The notes under the pieces: model-generated
Told to the model about the DNA's origin: nothing
The model's database searches: none
What the model saw: the letters and a program-made list of their open reading frames with translations, nothing else
Source of the DNA: Gonocerus acuteangulatus
Lineage: Eukaryota > Arthropoda > Insecta > Hemiptera > Coreidae
DNA: 64,000 nt
Direction: 5' to 3'
Assembly: GCA_946811695.1 (NCBI GenBank)
Contig: OX328132.1
Coordinates: 122,090,235 to 122,154,234 of the forward strand
Position numbers and translations under genes: made by a program
Shown here: piece by piece, positions 21,617 through 32,623 of the stretch
How the letters are laid out: each line of letters begins with the position of its first letter
How positions within the stretch are numbered: position 1 is the stretch's first letter

Positions 21617-23775
21617 ATTTATTATTTTATTTATTCATTTAATGAAATTACATTCTGTAAAATAATTACATTTTCTAATGTGCTTACGTTAACATGTAAA
21701 AATCACGAACGTCTGCATCAGCTGCCCCCTTGTGTCCTCAGGTAAGCGAGATGACTAGAGACTGCCGTACCCCATTCCTCAACCAGCAGCAGTAGGAGGT
21801 ACTGGAGCTGGAAAAAGGACGAGAGAAGTGCATACACCCTAGGGGCTTGTGGGGAGAAGATAACCTCCGTTATCCCCTTGTATTTCTTAAAGCAGATCGC
21901 GGGGCCACATCCTGTTCAACCGTCCTGCTGGAAAATAGGGATGGTTGGGAGTGGACAGTGACTGGACAGCAGGATTAGGGTTTAGGGATAATTTGTGATG
22001 AAAATATGCAAATCGGATGGGGATAAGGTCTTGTATTAGAGGAATGTTGAAGTCTTTATGAAGATTCATATTGATTATGTAAAAAGGAGCATTGACTATA
22101 GATCGGAGGACTTTAGATTGGAAGGTTTGGAAGCGTCTGATGTTCGAAGGTTTTGCAGTTCCCCAAAGTTCTATTCCGTATGTCCAAATTGATTTTATAA
22201 TTGTGCTGTAGATTATGAGTTTGTTTTCGAGTGAGAGAGGCCAGTTTTTATTTAGTAATCTGCAGAGCTGTCTAATGTGGTCTTTCCAAGTGAGTCTAGA
22301 GACTAAATGAAAACCAAGGTAACGGACTGTGTTGACGGGCACTAGGAGTTGGTTATTAAAGGTTACTGGGGGAAAGGATTGACGACGGAGTGTGAATGCC
22401 ATGAACTGGCTTTTTCTTTCATTAACTTTGATCCTCCAAATTTTGGACCATTGTTTCATTTGAAGCAACGTTTGCATTGTGATGGGAAGAAAGAACTGCT
22501 GTATCGTCGGCGTATGTGGCTAGGACAGTATTAGGATGGAGAGGAATATCAGCTGTGTATATGGTGTAGAGGACAGGTCCTAAGACACTACCCTGGGGAA
22601 CTGCTGTATCGTCGGCGTATGTGGCTAGGAGAGTATTAGGATGGAAAGGAATATCAGCTGTGTATATGGTGTAGAGGACAGGTCCTAAGACACTACCCTG
22701 CGGAACTGCTGTATCGTTGGCGTATGTGGCTAGGAGAGTATTAGGATGGAGAGGAATATCAGCTGTGTATATGGTGTAGAGGACAGGTCCTAAGACACTA
22801 CCCTGCGGAACTGCTGTATCGTCGGCGTATGTGGCTAGGAGAGTATTAGGATGGAGAGGAATATCAGCTGTGTATATGGTGTAGAGGACAGGTCCTAAGA
22901 CACTACCCTGCGGAACTGCTGTATCGTCGGCATATGTGGCTAGGAGAGTATTGGGATGGAGAGGAATATCAGCTGTGTATATGGTGTAGAGGACAGGTCC
23001 TAAGACACTACCCTGCGGAACTGCTGTATCGTCGGCGTATGTGGCTAGGAGAGTATTAGGATGGAGAGGAATATCAGCTGTGTATATGGTGTAGAGGACA
23101 GGTCCTAAGACACTACCCTGCGGAACTGCTGTATCGTCGGCGTATGTGGCTAGGAGAGTATTGGGATGGAGAGGAATATCAGCTGTGTATATGGTGTAGA
23201 GGATAGGTCCTAAGACACTACCCTGCGGAAATCCCGCTTCCACTGGGTGGTAGTCTGTGTAATCTTGCCCTTGTCGGACTCTGAAAAACCTATTTTTCAG
23301 ATAGGAACGGAGGATTAGGTAAAGTGTACTAGGAAGGATTTTTTTTATGTTTATAAAGTAAGCCAGTGTGCCAACCCGGTCAAAAGCTTGCGCCACATCG
23401 AGACACTCGGGCAGTACTCTTTTTGCTCTGAGGAGGAGGATATGTGATCTACAACACGAAAACCTTGGTGTACAGTGGAATGGAGAGGACGAAAACCAAA
23501 CTGATGGGAAGGGAGTATGGTCTGGAAAATAGACACAAGGCGCTTCAGAAGAATTATTTCAAAATTTTTGGAGAGAATGGGAAGAAAGATGTTTGATGTG
23601 ATGGTTTTCCGGGCTTAGGAAAAAGGATAATTATTGAGAATTTCCATAGAGTCGGAAAATGGGTCGCACGGAATATGCAATCATATAAATATGTTATGAA
23701 GAGGATTGCTTTGGATGGAAGTTGTCGAAGGATCTGATTAGGTCATATCCTGGAGATTTACGGCGAGGTAGTTTG
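21617..23775 (-). pseudogene. Jockey-like non-LTR retrotransposon, 5'-truncated, with a seven-fold RT core repeat
   Basis: On the minus strand 23536-23351 gives HQFGFRPLHSTVHQ, the start of the RT fingers. After a shift, AQAFDRV and KNRFFRVRQGQ lead to the palm motif FPQGSVLGPILYTIY and YADD (from 23396). The segment PQGSVLGP to YADDTA is then repeated in frame seven times (22496-23230). After a second shift, 22477-21887 supplies KSQFMAF, VRYLGFHL, YGIELWG and FQSKVLRSI, the RT thumb and C-terminus. The element is flanked by AAACCATT target duplications and is inserted in Rep1. Normal elements have one YADD block, so this RT would carry about 210 extra residues. Confidence 0.9.
22496..23230 (-). 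repeat. Seven tandem 105-bp units inside the RT palm coding region
   Basis: Each unit is 105 bp, an exact multiple of three, and encodes 35 residues beginning VPQGSVLGPVLYTIYTADIP and ending LATYADDTA. Starts recur at 22496, 22601, 22706, 22811, 22916, 23021 and 23126. Units differ by only a few bases. One changes YADD to YAND, and one has IPF for IPL. The reading frame stays open throughout. The high identity points to recent amplification by unequal exchange or replication slippage, or possibly to an assembly effect. Confidence 0.95.
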
Positions 23776-24244
23776 AAACCATTTTTAAGGCGATATCTTT
23801 AAACATTTTCGAGAAAAGTTGAAAAATAGTTGTTGAATCAAGTTTTTGGTTTGGGCACTTAGAATTATGGGATTCAGTTAAAATATTTTCTGCATGTTTG
23901 AAATTCGTATAAACAAAGATGTTTAAATTTTGGTTACGTTTAGAGTTAAGGAAGGATTGGAATAAAATATTTTATTAGTAGACATGAAACGTTTTGGGAA
24001 CTTATATTTTCTTAAATATCTTCAAAACGGTTGGAAAATAGTGGTAAGTGAAAGGTTACCATTCGAAAGCTTACTAGAACAAAAATAAATCCCACACTTG
24101 CCCTACATTCTTCAGACATTTCTGATGCCGCTTCCGGGAAAGAGGTTACAAATACAAAAGATTACAGCTACAAAAATCAGATATATTTGAAAGACATTGG
24201 CACGGAAGTACAATAATAAAATACAAAAAAAAAAAATAAAAATA

Positions 24245-24918
24245 AAAAGTGAGGATAGTAAGGGTGTGAGGATAGTAAGGGTGTGAGGATAATAAGGGTG
24301 TGAGGATAGTTAGGGTGTGAGGATAGTAAGGGTGTGAGGAGAGTAAGGGTGTGAGGGTAGTTAGGGTGTGAGGAAAGTAAGGGTATGAGGATAGTTAGGG
24401 TGTGAGTATAGTAGAGGGGTGAGGATAGTATGGGGTGAGGATAGTTAGGGTGTGAGGATAGTAAGGGTGTGAGGGGAGTAAGGGTGTGAGGGTAGTTAGG
24501 GTGTGAGGAAAGTAAGGGTATGAGGATAGTTAGGGTGTGAGTATAGTAGAGGGGTGAGGATAGTATGGGGTGAGGATAGTTAGGGTGTGAGGATAGTAAG
24601 GGTGTGAGGAGAGTAAGGGTGTGAGGGTAGTTAGGGTGTGAGGAAAGTAATGGTATAAGGATAGTAAGGGTGTGAGTATAGTAGAGGGGTGAGGATAGTA
24701 AGGGGTGAGGATAGTTAGGGTGTGAGGATAGTAAGGATGTGAGGAGAGTAAGGGTGTGAGGGTAGTTAGGGTGTGAGGAAAGTAATGGTATGAGGATAGT
24801 AAGGGTGTGAGTATAGCAGAGGGGTGAGGATAGTAGGGGTGTGAGGATAGTAAGGGTGTGAGGAGAGTAAGGGTGTGAGGGTAGTTAAGGTGTGAGGATA
24901 GTAAGGGTGTGAGGAGAG
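24245..24918. repeat. 17-bp minisatellite (GTAAGGGTGTGAGGATA)
   Basis: About forty units of GTAAGGGTGTGAGGATA and variants (GAGAG, GGTAG, AGGGG) form longer mixed groups of around 110-120 bp that repeat. The array resumes at 26038-26085 after the MITE. The long frames across it on the minus strand are by-products of a repeat length that is not a multiple of three. Confidence 0.95.
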
Positions 24919-26040
24919 TAAGGGTACGTTCATGGTGAGGATTCATTCTGCGATGCTACGATAGCTACTCCGATGAGCGCTGCCCCGATGTAAAACAAAC
25001 ACATGTATTAAGGTGGGAGTGTTCATAGTGAGGATCCTTACTTCCGATGCTATTCTCGCACTCGCGCAGTGACCGCGGGGAAGAACAAATATTTTGTTTT
25101 CTCCTCGCAGTGAGGAGGGAAGCCGCGATGTGGGCCTGACTGTGATTGGTTCCTTCAAAAGGACTCTAGTGCGCGTGGTACCTTCTCTCATTACTTCATC
25201 TTGTGTGATTATTCTTTTTTGGTTATTTCGTTGTCGAGATGAAAGAAAATTGGGTCTTTTTGCGAAGACTACATCCAGTTACTTTTGAAGTATTTATTTA
25301 GTTAAGTGATTTATAACAGTTACTCGTACTCGCTGATAAGCTTACTGATTAGCTTACAGGTTCTTTGCTGGTTATCTTTTACTACTTGACTCGTTATCTA
25401 CGGTTATAATTCATATTAGATAATGGCAATTAATATTTATTAATAAAAAGGTTAATATGATCAAAATCAATTCTCTCAACTATGAAAAAAGTTATTAAGC
25501 ATTAAAGTTGACTGTTTTGCAGGTTATGAAGGATAACAAACAACGATATTTGTAAACAAACATATTTTATTCCTTTTCTCTCTTTCTTTTTTGGATCTTT
25601 TACATTTATTAAGCAATACATGATATGCGTTTCCGATTGCTACGCTACGCTCCACTCGCTCAAGAAGATATAAGAAAACTCTAGCCAATCCAACTCGCAA
25701 TTAATAGAATTATATTAATTTAAGCGACTCAAGTCTATCCAACTCGCTAAAATTAATAGGATTCCATTAATTTTTCCGAATAAGAAACCAATCCCTTTTT
25801 CTTTGTCAGGAACATCGCGAACTAATTGTAAAGGCTCATTTTTTCTCACTAACATAAGCAGAGCTTTTTCATAAACAAAAGCTAATTCACTGTTGAAGGT
25901 TACTTTACTCCCAGCAAGAGCCAATGCAATGGTGAGTCAGCATGAACACCCTCCATCGATGTAGAATACATCGGGGCAGCGCTCATGGGAGTAGCTATCG
26001 TAGCATCGCAGAATGAATCCTCACCATGAACGTACCCTAA
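24919..26040. mobile_element. PIF/Harbinger-like MITE, 1,116 bp, TAA target duplication
   Basis: The element runs 24922-26037. Its terminal inverted repeats begin GGGTACGTTCATGGTGAGGA and match over about 71 bp with one mismatch. TAA lies directly outside each end (24919-24921 and 26038-26040). A 3-bp TWA duplication and GG-starting termini fit PIF/Harbinger. Frames inside are short and unrecognised, so it is non-autonomous. It splits the minisatellite cleanly. Its internal CTAGCCAATCCAACTCG stretch resembles the small MITE at 36149-36356. Confidence 0.9.
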
Positions 26041-26085
26041 GGGTGTGAGGGTAGTTAGGGTGTGAGGAAAGTAAGGGTATGAGGG
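26041..26085. repeat. Minisatellite remainder
   Basis: GGGTGTGAGGGTAG units continue the array from before the MITE. Confidence 0.9.
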
Positions 26086-26220
26086 GAAGAAAGAAAAATC
26101 TTAGAAAACAAAACGTAATGCAGAGGAATTCTCCTCTTACGCATTATCAATTTTGATAGAATTTACAAGGAAAATAATTATTTTTTTTACCATCCAATGC
26201 GTATACCTGACTATGAACCG

Positions 26221-26999
26221 AGCCGCAGGAACTGCGTCATCTTGGAGCGGTTCCGTTCATATCCCACTCGTGAAATGCTTTTGTGGCCCGAGATACCTGA
26301 CAAAGGGGCCGGCCCTCACTTGGAAATACACCCTACAGCAGCCCCCTCCATCCACGATAATACAAACTAAAATACTTATTTCACAGTCCAATGCATTGCA
26401 AAATATAAAAACGTTTCTTATTTTCTTGTCTTCTTCTACTATAACACTAATTCTAAAAATAAATGCAATTTAAAACAAGAACAACCAATTAAAAAGTGAG
26501 CTAAACAACTACAAAAAAAGTTCAAAAGAACAAAACAAAAATCGAAAATTGCTTTAGAATCTTTTTTGTAGAAATTTAGTAAGATCACCTTTCAGTTGAA
26601 TGATTACCTTCCAGTTACCACGATTTCCCAAACGTTTTGAGATATACCTTCCATAACTCCAAACGTAACCAATTTTGAAACATCTTTGTTTATATGAATT
26701 TCGAACACGCAGAAAATATTTTAACTGAAACCCATGATTCTAAGTACCCGAACCACAAGCAACTATTTTTCCACCGTTTCGAAAATGGTTTCATTCGTTT
26801 TCCTAGGCGAAGAAGCCTATAAAACGAGTATTTGCAAGCATATGATGTAAGTGTAACGATTTTTGCTCTAAAAACCATGTTCCGGTGGAAGGATTTTGCT
26901 GGTTAACGAACTCGGCCTTTCCAATTAGACGAAAGATTTTTGTACCAAATTTCATCAAAATCCGACCATTTTTGAGCCGAAGAATGCGCGAACAGACAG
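26221..26999 (-). mobile_element. Rep1 copy, minus strand
   Basis: The terminal motif GCCGCAGGAACTGCGTCATC (26223-) lies at the left edge. It is followed in inverted order by the Rep1 body: CCATGATTCTAAGTACCCGA, ATGGTTTCATTCGTTTTCCT, TTTTGTACCAAATTTCATCA. The copy is cut at about 27000 by the reverse-transcriptase fragment. Confidence 0.85.
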
Positions 27000-28054
27000 T
27001 AGAGTTGGGTTTATCAATATCTCTCGACACTGAGAAAGCATTTGACACGGTCTGGAGAATATTAATAATATCCCAACTACATATTCGGGAGATAGAAGGG
27101 TATTTTATGGGTTATATTGTTAATTATGTATCTAACAGACATTTCCGAGTGAGAATTGGCATCATTCTATCAGACGAATTCCTTCAGGAGAATGGAATGC
27201 CTCAAGGAGGAGTATTGAGTACTACTCTTCAATGTTGCCATTAACTCACTCAGTTCTTGCATCCCAAGCACAATACATTGTTGCCAATATGCTGAAGACT
27301 TATATATAGTTCATTTAGAGATGTACAGACTGCACAAGACAGACTACAGGACACAAGAAACAATTTGGCAAACTGGTGTTCAAGTACAGGGTTCAAATTC
27401 TCCGAAGAAAAATCAAAGTGTATTCTATTTACAAAAAAGAGGAGAATGGGGATCCCTAACATCCATTTGAATAAGATCATTTTACCGGTAACAAATACAA
27501 TTACATTTCTTGTACTAATATTTGACGCAAAACTAACATGGCTTCCCCATTGAAAGGACTCTTTATTAATTGCACGAAATCCTTGAACATTCTAAAGATT
27601 TTGAGTAATACAAAGTGGGATGCTGACAGATGGTCTATGCTTACAGTGTACAGAGCTTATACCAGGTCACTTCTGGACTACGGCTGTATAGCATATTCAT
27701 CTGCCAGTGCGAGTGCGCTCAAAATATTGGACTCAATACACTCGACAGGAACGCGACTAGCTACAGGCGCATTGAAATCCAGTCCATGACACAGTCTCTA
27801 TGTCGAGGCAGGAGAGCCACCTTAGCAACACAGGGGTCAAATATTACGCTTACAATACTTCGCAAAAATCAGATACCTGCACAATAAATGCACAGATCAA
27901 AACCAATATCGAAACACGAGCTAAGACGCGCAAAACAAAAACCATAAGAATACAAGAATACGCACACGACACCGATTTCTTGTCATGCACTTACACACTC
28001 AAACAAATGATAATTCCTCTATTCAATAAATTCAAATGGTATTTTTATGGGTAG
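27000..28054 (+). pseudogene. Jockey/I-type non-LTR reverse transcriptase fragment
   Basis: The frames, shifted several times, read LDTEKAFDTVW (palm motif A), FRVRIG, NGMPQGGVLS (motif B region), and QYAED at about 27285 where YADD is expected. Then come FKFSEEKSKCILF, ITFLVLIFDAKLTW, RAYTRSLLDYGCIAYSSAS and SLYVEAGEPPL-like residues. YADD to YAED removes a catalytic aspartate. The 5' part is missing and the fragment abuts Rep1 at about 27000. A 3' end near 28054 is followed at once by SINE-B. Confidence 0.85.
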
Positions 28055-28067
28055 AATTAGAAAATAT

Positions 28068-28367
28068 GGGGGCGAGTTTAGCTCAGTGGTAGAGCACTCC
28101 ACTATGAACTGGAGGACCCAGGTTCAAAACCCGAGTTTGCACTGAAGATTTTTATTTTTTAGTGTCGTTCGAGGGCTGGATTTGCTGCCCCAGATCGTCC
28201 CTAGGCTCACCCAACCTTTAATTAATTAATGGGTACCTGCAAAGGAAAAAAATCAGGAGACCGGAGCATAGTACGGACCACTCTATCTCCCTAGTGTTCC
28301 TTATGGTCAAGAATCAAATACCTCTAAAATATCTGCCCTTTAGGGCCCTTGTAGTAAATTTTTTTTA
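28068..28367 (+). mobile_element. tRNA-derived SINE (SINE-B), second copy
   Basis: The head GGGGGCGAGTTTAGCTCAGT has the A box, and GGTTCAAAACC is the B box. The anticodon-stem region CTCCA/TGGAG pairs perfectly here. The body is the same as at 19193 but shorter, ending in a T-rich run that touches the next Rep1 copy. Confidence 0.85.
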
Positions 28368-28368
28368 A

Positions 28369-28880
28369 CGCGGTTCCTCCCTCCCCCATAGGGATGAACC
28401 CCGCTTATAAGGTTGATACAATGAAACAATCCGGAAGTGCCGACTAGAAACTTTCGCGTTTCAGAACCCCTAGAGTTCGCTCTGTAGCTCCCAGACGAAT
28501 GGTCCGATTTTGATGAAATTTGGTACAAAAATCATTCGTCTAATTTGAAAGGTCAAGTTCGTTAACCAGCAAAATCCGCCCACTGGAAGATGGCGTTTGG
28601 GGCGAAATTCGCGCAAAAAAATCGTAACGCTTACGTTTTTGAGTTCATAAGCTTGTAAGTACTCGTTTTATATGCTTCTTGGGCTAGGAAAACGAATGAA
28701 ACCAAGGCGATAGCTTTAACCGTTTTCGAGAAAATTGGAAAAATAGTTTTTGAATACCGTTTTTGGTTTGGGTACTTAGAATCATGGGATTCAGTGGAAA
28801 CATTTTCTGCATGTTCTACTTTCATTAAAACTAATATGTTGAAATTTTGGTTACGTTTGGAGTTAAGGAAGGGTTAGAAT
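28369..28880 (+). mobile_element. Rep1 copy, plus strand
   Basis: It starts ACGCGGTTCCTCCCTCCCCC with the terminal hairpin. It contains CAATCCGGAAGTGCCGAC, TTTTGATGAAATTTGGTACA, AAGATGGCGTTTGGGGCGAA, CTTTAACCGTTTTCGAGAAA and GGTTACGTTTGGAGTTAAGG. It ends without the 3' terminal motif. Confidence 0.85.
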
Positions 28881-29070
28881 AATTTAATTAATTTCTTTCA
28901 TTTTATGAACGTATATATGTAATAATACCCATATATTTTAATATGATGTAACAGTAGTTGTTTATTCTGTATTATTTTTTATGAAAAATAGTCTTAAATG
29001 TTTCTAATTTTAAGAAAGATATGTTTTTCATATTATCAAGTATTCAAATTGACTTATCTAGGTCGATTCG

Positions 29071-29350
29071 TAGTAGTGAAGGGCGATTCTCGTATGAGAA
29101 TCGAAATTAACTACGAATTTCGTAGGTAATTGTAAGTAATCGTAAATTGATCCATATCGAAGATCAATCTTTATCGAGGATCGATCCATATCAATGATCG
29201 ATCAATATCGTAGATCGATCTTCTGAGCCTAGAAGATCGATCTTTTGAATCGATCTGAACTCGCCGATCTTTTCTGTGGATTGATCTATTCATTTCGATC
29301 CGAATCGCTTCAAAAGATAGATTAATATTCGAGAATCGCTCATCACTACT
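29071..29350. mobile_element. hAT-like MITE rich in GATCGAT
   Basis: The left end TAGTGAAGGGCGATTCTCG and the inverted right end TAGTGATGAGCGATTCTCG pair over about 22 bp. The interior has many GATCGAT and AGATCGATC palindromes. A similar terminus occurs at 30930. Confidence 0.7.
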
Positions 29351-29829
29351 CTCCAAATTTACCTCATAATCACCTAACCGGTATCGTTGGTCTCCTTCCA
29401 CCCTCTAGGCATTTGTTGCTGAAGGAGGTTACCAAAATACTTGCCGGAATTGTCCAAATTAAAGATTTCCCCTGTTTCTTAGTCCAACCCCTATTTGGGT
29501 TGACTACACTAATCGTTGACTTGCTGTTAGGAGGAAACGTGTAAATGAACACACATCTAAGTGGCGAAGAACATTAGGGGCGGTCAAGGGAAGAAGGGAG
29601 CAATGCTATTTAGGTGTCAGTGCTTCGAATCTCTCCTGAAAGTGGTGTTTTTATGAAAACGTCCCAAGCTCCACTGGCCGGCAGTATATCTCCATTTACT
29701 GACCCTCCTCGACCCTTGGCATGATTCACACAGCTCTATCCTCGAGATTACACTTCGCTCGTATACCAAGGAGGAATTATAGAACTCATGGAATGGCCGT
29801 GAATAAATAAACTGTCAGAGTAATAAATA
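29351..29829. other. No feature recognised
   Basis: Mixed-composition DNA with no extended frame, tandem repeat or element end that I can identify. Confidence 0.4.
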
Positions 29830-30790
29830 GCAGAAATTATTCATGGAAATGCAGTGAATAGATGAATATAAGGAACATGAAGGTATCATGAGAATGCAGT
29901 GATCATTGGAATATAGGAAAGTCATGAAAATGCAGCGAATAAGACCAACATTAAAATATAAGGAACATAAAGACATCGTTAGAATGCAGTGAATAAAAGG
30001 ACCTTAAAGACATCATTAAAATGCATTGAATAAGAGGAATACGAGGAACATGAAGACGTCATTAAAACTCATTGCCTAGAGGAATCTGAGGAACATGGAG
30101 AAATCATGAGAATGCCGTGAATAAGACCAACATAACAATATAAGGAACATAACGACATCATTATAATGCAGCGAATAAAAGAAATAAAAGGAACTTAACC
30201 ACATCAGTAGATTGCAGCGACTAGAGGAATATGAAGACATCATAAGAATGCAGTGAATAAGACCAACATAACAATATAAGGAACATAACGACAACATTAG
30301 AATGCAGTGAATAAAAGAAACTTAACGACATCTTGAGAATGCAGTGAATAAAATGAATGAAAGGAACCTTACGACTTTTTGAGAATGCAGTGAATAAAAG
30401 GAACTTAACGACATTTTGAGAATGCAGTGAATAAGAGGAATAAAAGGAACTTAACGACATCTTGAGAATGCAGGGAATAAGAGGAATAGAAGGAACTTAA
30501 CGACATTTTGAGAATGCAGTGAATAAGAGGAATAAAAGGAACTTAACGACATCTTGAGAATGCAGTGAATAAGAGGAATAAAAGGAACTTAACGACATTT
30601 TGAGAATGCAGTGAATAAGAGGAATAAATTGAACTTAACGACATTTTGAGAATGCAGTGAATAAGAGGAATAAAAGGAACTTAACGAAATCTTGAGAATG
30701 CAGTGAATAAGAGGAATAAAAGGAACTTAACGACATCTTGAGAATGAAGTGAATAAGAGGAATAAAAGAAACTTAACGACATCATTATAA
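29830..30790. repeat. 46-bp satellite (GAATGCAGTGAATAAGAGGA...)
   Basis: The canonical unit is GAATGCAGTGAATAAGAGGA followed by ATAAAAGGAACTTAACGACA and T(C/T)TTGA, 46 bp. About eight near-regular units lie between 30330 and 30780. Upstream units are diverged and of variable length (AGACATCATTAGAATGCAG). Confidence 0.9.
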
Positions 30791-30957
30791 TTGGAATTAC
30801 AAGATTACTTAGGGAGTCTAATTCCAATGTGTTCCCTTCTTTTGGCCTCATACACATCGCATTCAGTTTTCCTCCTAAATAAATCTGCTACATAGATTCA
30901 CTTTTAGCGGAATAAAATTATATTTAGAATAGTGATGGGCGATTCGAATACAATATA

Positions 30958-31294
30958 ATGTCTTTATTCCGTACATCGTTTTTGTGGTTGTTGATACATT
31001 TTCTTACTGGGTTTTTAGTCTGTCCAATGTACGCACTATTGCAGTTGGGTGTGATGCAAGGGATTCTGTAGACTACATTGGTCCTGTCTTTTTGTGGGAT
31101 AGGGTCTTTAAGAGTCGTATGTAAGTTTTTCAGTTTGTCCTGTGTCGATAGTCCTAGTTTTAGAGTGGGGAACAGTCTACAGAATCCCCTGCATCACACT
31201 CAACTGCAATAGTGCGTACATTGGACAGACTAAAAACCCAGTAAGAAAACGTATCAACAACCACAAAAACGATGTACGGAATAAAGACATAAAG
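30958..31294. repeat. Inverted repeat of Penelope-like GIY-YIG sequence
   Basis: Positions about 30958-31076, read on the minus strand, match 31176-31294 almost exactly (shared CATTGGACAGACTAAAAACC and CGATGTACGGAATAAAGACA). The spacer of about 100 bp, on the minus strand, continues the same coding sequence upstream (KLKNLHTTLKDPIPQKD). So two copies of the endonuclease stand head to head. Confidence 0.9.
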
Positions 31295-31507
31295 ACAGCT
31301 TTAACTAGACATGCCATCACAGACGGACATGACTTTGGTTTTGACCAATACTCCATCCTCTCCACTGAATCCAACGAAGACAAACGCCTCCTTTCCGAAT
31401 CAATTTTTATCCACCTAGAAAATAACCCAGTTAATGACAAAATTGACAAAGAAGTCATCTCCTCTACCTACTCCAACATCTTCCATTTATTTAAAACTCC
31501 ATCCTAA
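31142..31507 (+). pseudogene. GIY-YIG endonuclease domain of a Penelope-like element (PLE1)
   Basis: The open frame of 121 codons reads GTVYRIPCITLNCNSAYIGQ, then KRINNHKNDV, TRHAITDGHDF and SESIFIHLENN. These are the GIY and YIG strands, the catalytic arginine region and the conserved ALxxHxxxxxHxF pattern typical of Penelope-like endonucleases. The reverse transcriptase is absent on this strand. About 520 bp downstream, on the same strand, is a hammerhead ribozyme motif (32025-32069), the arrangement expected of a Penelope-like 3' end. Confidence 0.9.
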
Positions 31508-31944
31508 TCCCCTATACCGCCTGCAATATAGCCCTTTATACCTGCCTCCCTTTCCATTAACACAACATTTTATGACTTTATGACCCCTTACTGTACTTCG
31601 CCGCTCTTTCTTTCATTTTCTATCTTCTATGTTCTCTGTCCATTGGGTGGTCCAGAACCCCCCCCCCCCTCACCAACTCCTTTCTTCCTATGTTTCCCTG
31701 TATTAACTGTCAGAAATGATCCCGCATTTGTGAGGAATAGTTCTCTATCTTCCCATCGGTAAGCCCATATTGTTATTCTTATATCTAATCTAATATGTAA
31801 TCTGTTATTCTTATATCTGTTTTCCTAATAATCCAAACACTTCTAGAGCACCTTGTTCTTCTATATATTATGTTCTAGTATTTTATGTTTTTGTCTTTTT
31901 CCATATATGTATGTATGTATATATGTATGTGTATTTGTGTATCT

Positions 31945-31945
31945 A

Positions 31946-31987
<42 letters not shown>
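31945..31987. repeat. (TA)n microsatellite
   Basis: A short TA run lies just upstream of the first ribozyme motif. TA runs also precede the motifs at 46829 and 47690, so they are a shared part of this terminal repeat. Confidence 0.9.
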
Positions 31988-31992
<5 letters not shown>

Positions 31993-32024
31993 TTCAGTAT
32001 TACATCCGTCCTACTTGTTTTTTT

Positions 32025-32069
32025 ACAGCCCTGATGAAGGCTTGAAGTTCAAGCCGAAACGTCGGCACA
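32025..32069 (+). ncRNA. Hammerhead ribozyme motif 1
   Basis: The conserved core CTGATGA (32031-32037) is followed by stem II GGCTTG/CAAGCC, then GAAAC and GTC with cleavage expected after C32063. Stem I is formed by GCC before the core and GGC after the GTC. Stem III is reduced to the self-complementary ACGT. That is the form known from Penelope-like elements, in which two molecules pair to cleave. All core bases are intact. Confidence 0.8.
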
Positions 32070-32572
32070 ATAAAACCATTTTTATGATAAAATGTAGTTT
32101 TATTAAGTAGGAGTGACCGAACCCCGACAATCCCTACCTTGCATCATCTACGGTCAACGATCTCCTCTCAATTATTTTTATTATATTACCTTCTTTCCTC
32201 TTGTTGGAGAAATGGAAGGTATTCAGTTGGTTTATAGTGTTATTGTTGTATTAAAACTCTGTTAGCGGACATAGGACACTGCTTTGTGAATTTCTTCTTC
32301 ACTTAAATAATAGAAATGAGATTGAGTAACAAAAGGTGAGATTAAGTATTTGAATATTTGAAATTAAAAAAAAAAAAAAAACTTTATTTTACTGTATGAA
32401 AAACATAAGTAACTAGGAAGAACACATACCTTTTATAGAAAACAAGTATTACATATTAGTTTGTATAAAGTTATTAATGTTATTTAATCATTAACTGACC
32501 CTTTGCTCAAATTTATAGAATTATCGAAAAAGGCGGAAGGTCAATAAAACTACGCCACACACTTTTTATTTA

Positions 32573-32623
32573 ACTTCCCTACATGTTTCGTACCATTTTG
32601 GCGCCTCTTCAGGAGAATATGCT
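32573..32623 (-). ncRNA. Hammerhead ribozyme motif 2
   Basis: On the minus strand the core CTGAAGA (32606-32612) is followed by an imperfect stem II (GCC/GGT), GAAAC and ATGTA. ACATGT is self-complementary, in keeping with dimer pairing. Stem I pairs TTCTC with GGGAA (five pairs, one a G.T). It lies downstream of the minus-strand GIY-YIG fragment at 32985-33205. Confidence 0.65.

Larger units (their letters stand above)
21190..24090 (+). mobile_element. Rep1 interspersed repeat, split by a Jockey-like insertion
   Basis: The left part (21238-21616) has TTTTGATGAAATTTGGTACA, AAGTTCGTTAATCAGCAAAA and TACTCGTTTTATAGGCTTCT. The right part (23776-24090) resumes exactly where it stopped with AAACCATTTTTAAGGCGATA and continues through ATGGGATTCAG and GGTTACGTTTAGAGTTAAGG. 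The 8 bases AAACCATT flank the insertion on both sides. A further insertion of about 205 bp (21325-21530), ending TACACCCTGTAT, looks like a mariner-type 3' end. Other Rep1 copies are at 26221, 28369, 48320, 50640, 53935, 58375 and 59220. Confidence 0.85.

Noticed and set aside
24530..24946. Open frame of 138 codons on the minus strand
   Set aside because: It is a translation of the 17-bp minisatellite (LTPLLSSHPYYPHT repeated) with no conserved domain.
25094..25288. 64-codon frame inside the PIF/Harbinger-like MITE
   Set aside because: There is no similarity to transposase motifs and it overlaps another frame on the opposite strand.
31853..32110. Frame with signal-peptide-like hydrophobic start
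   Set aside because: It crosses a TA microsatellite and the ribozyme motif. The residues alternate YI from the repeat.
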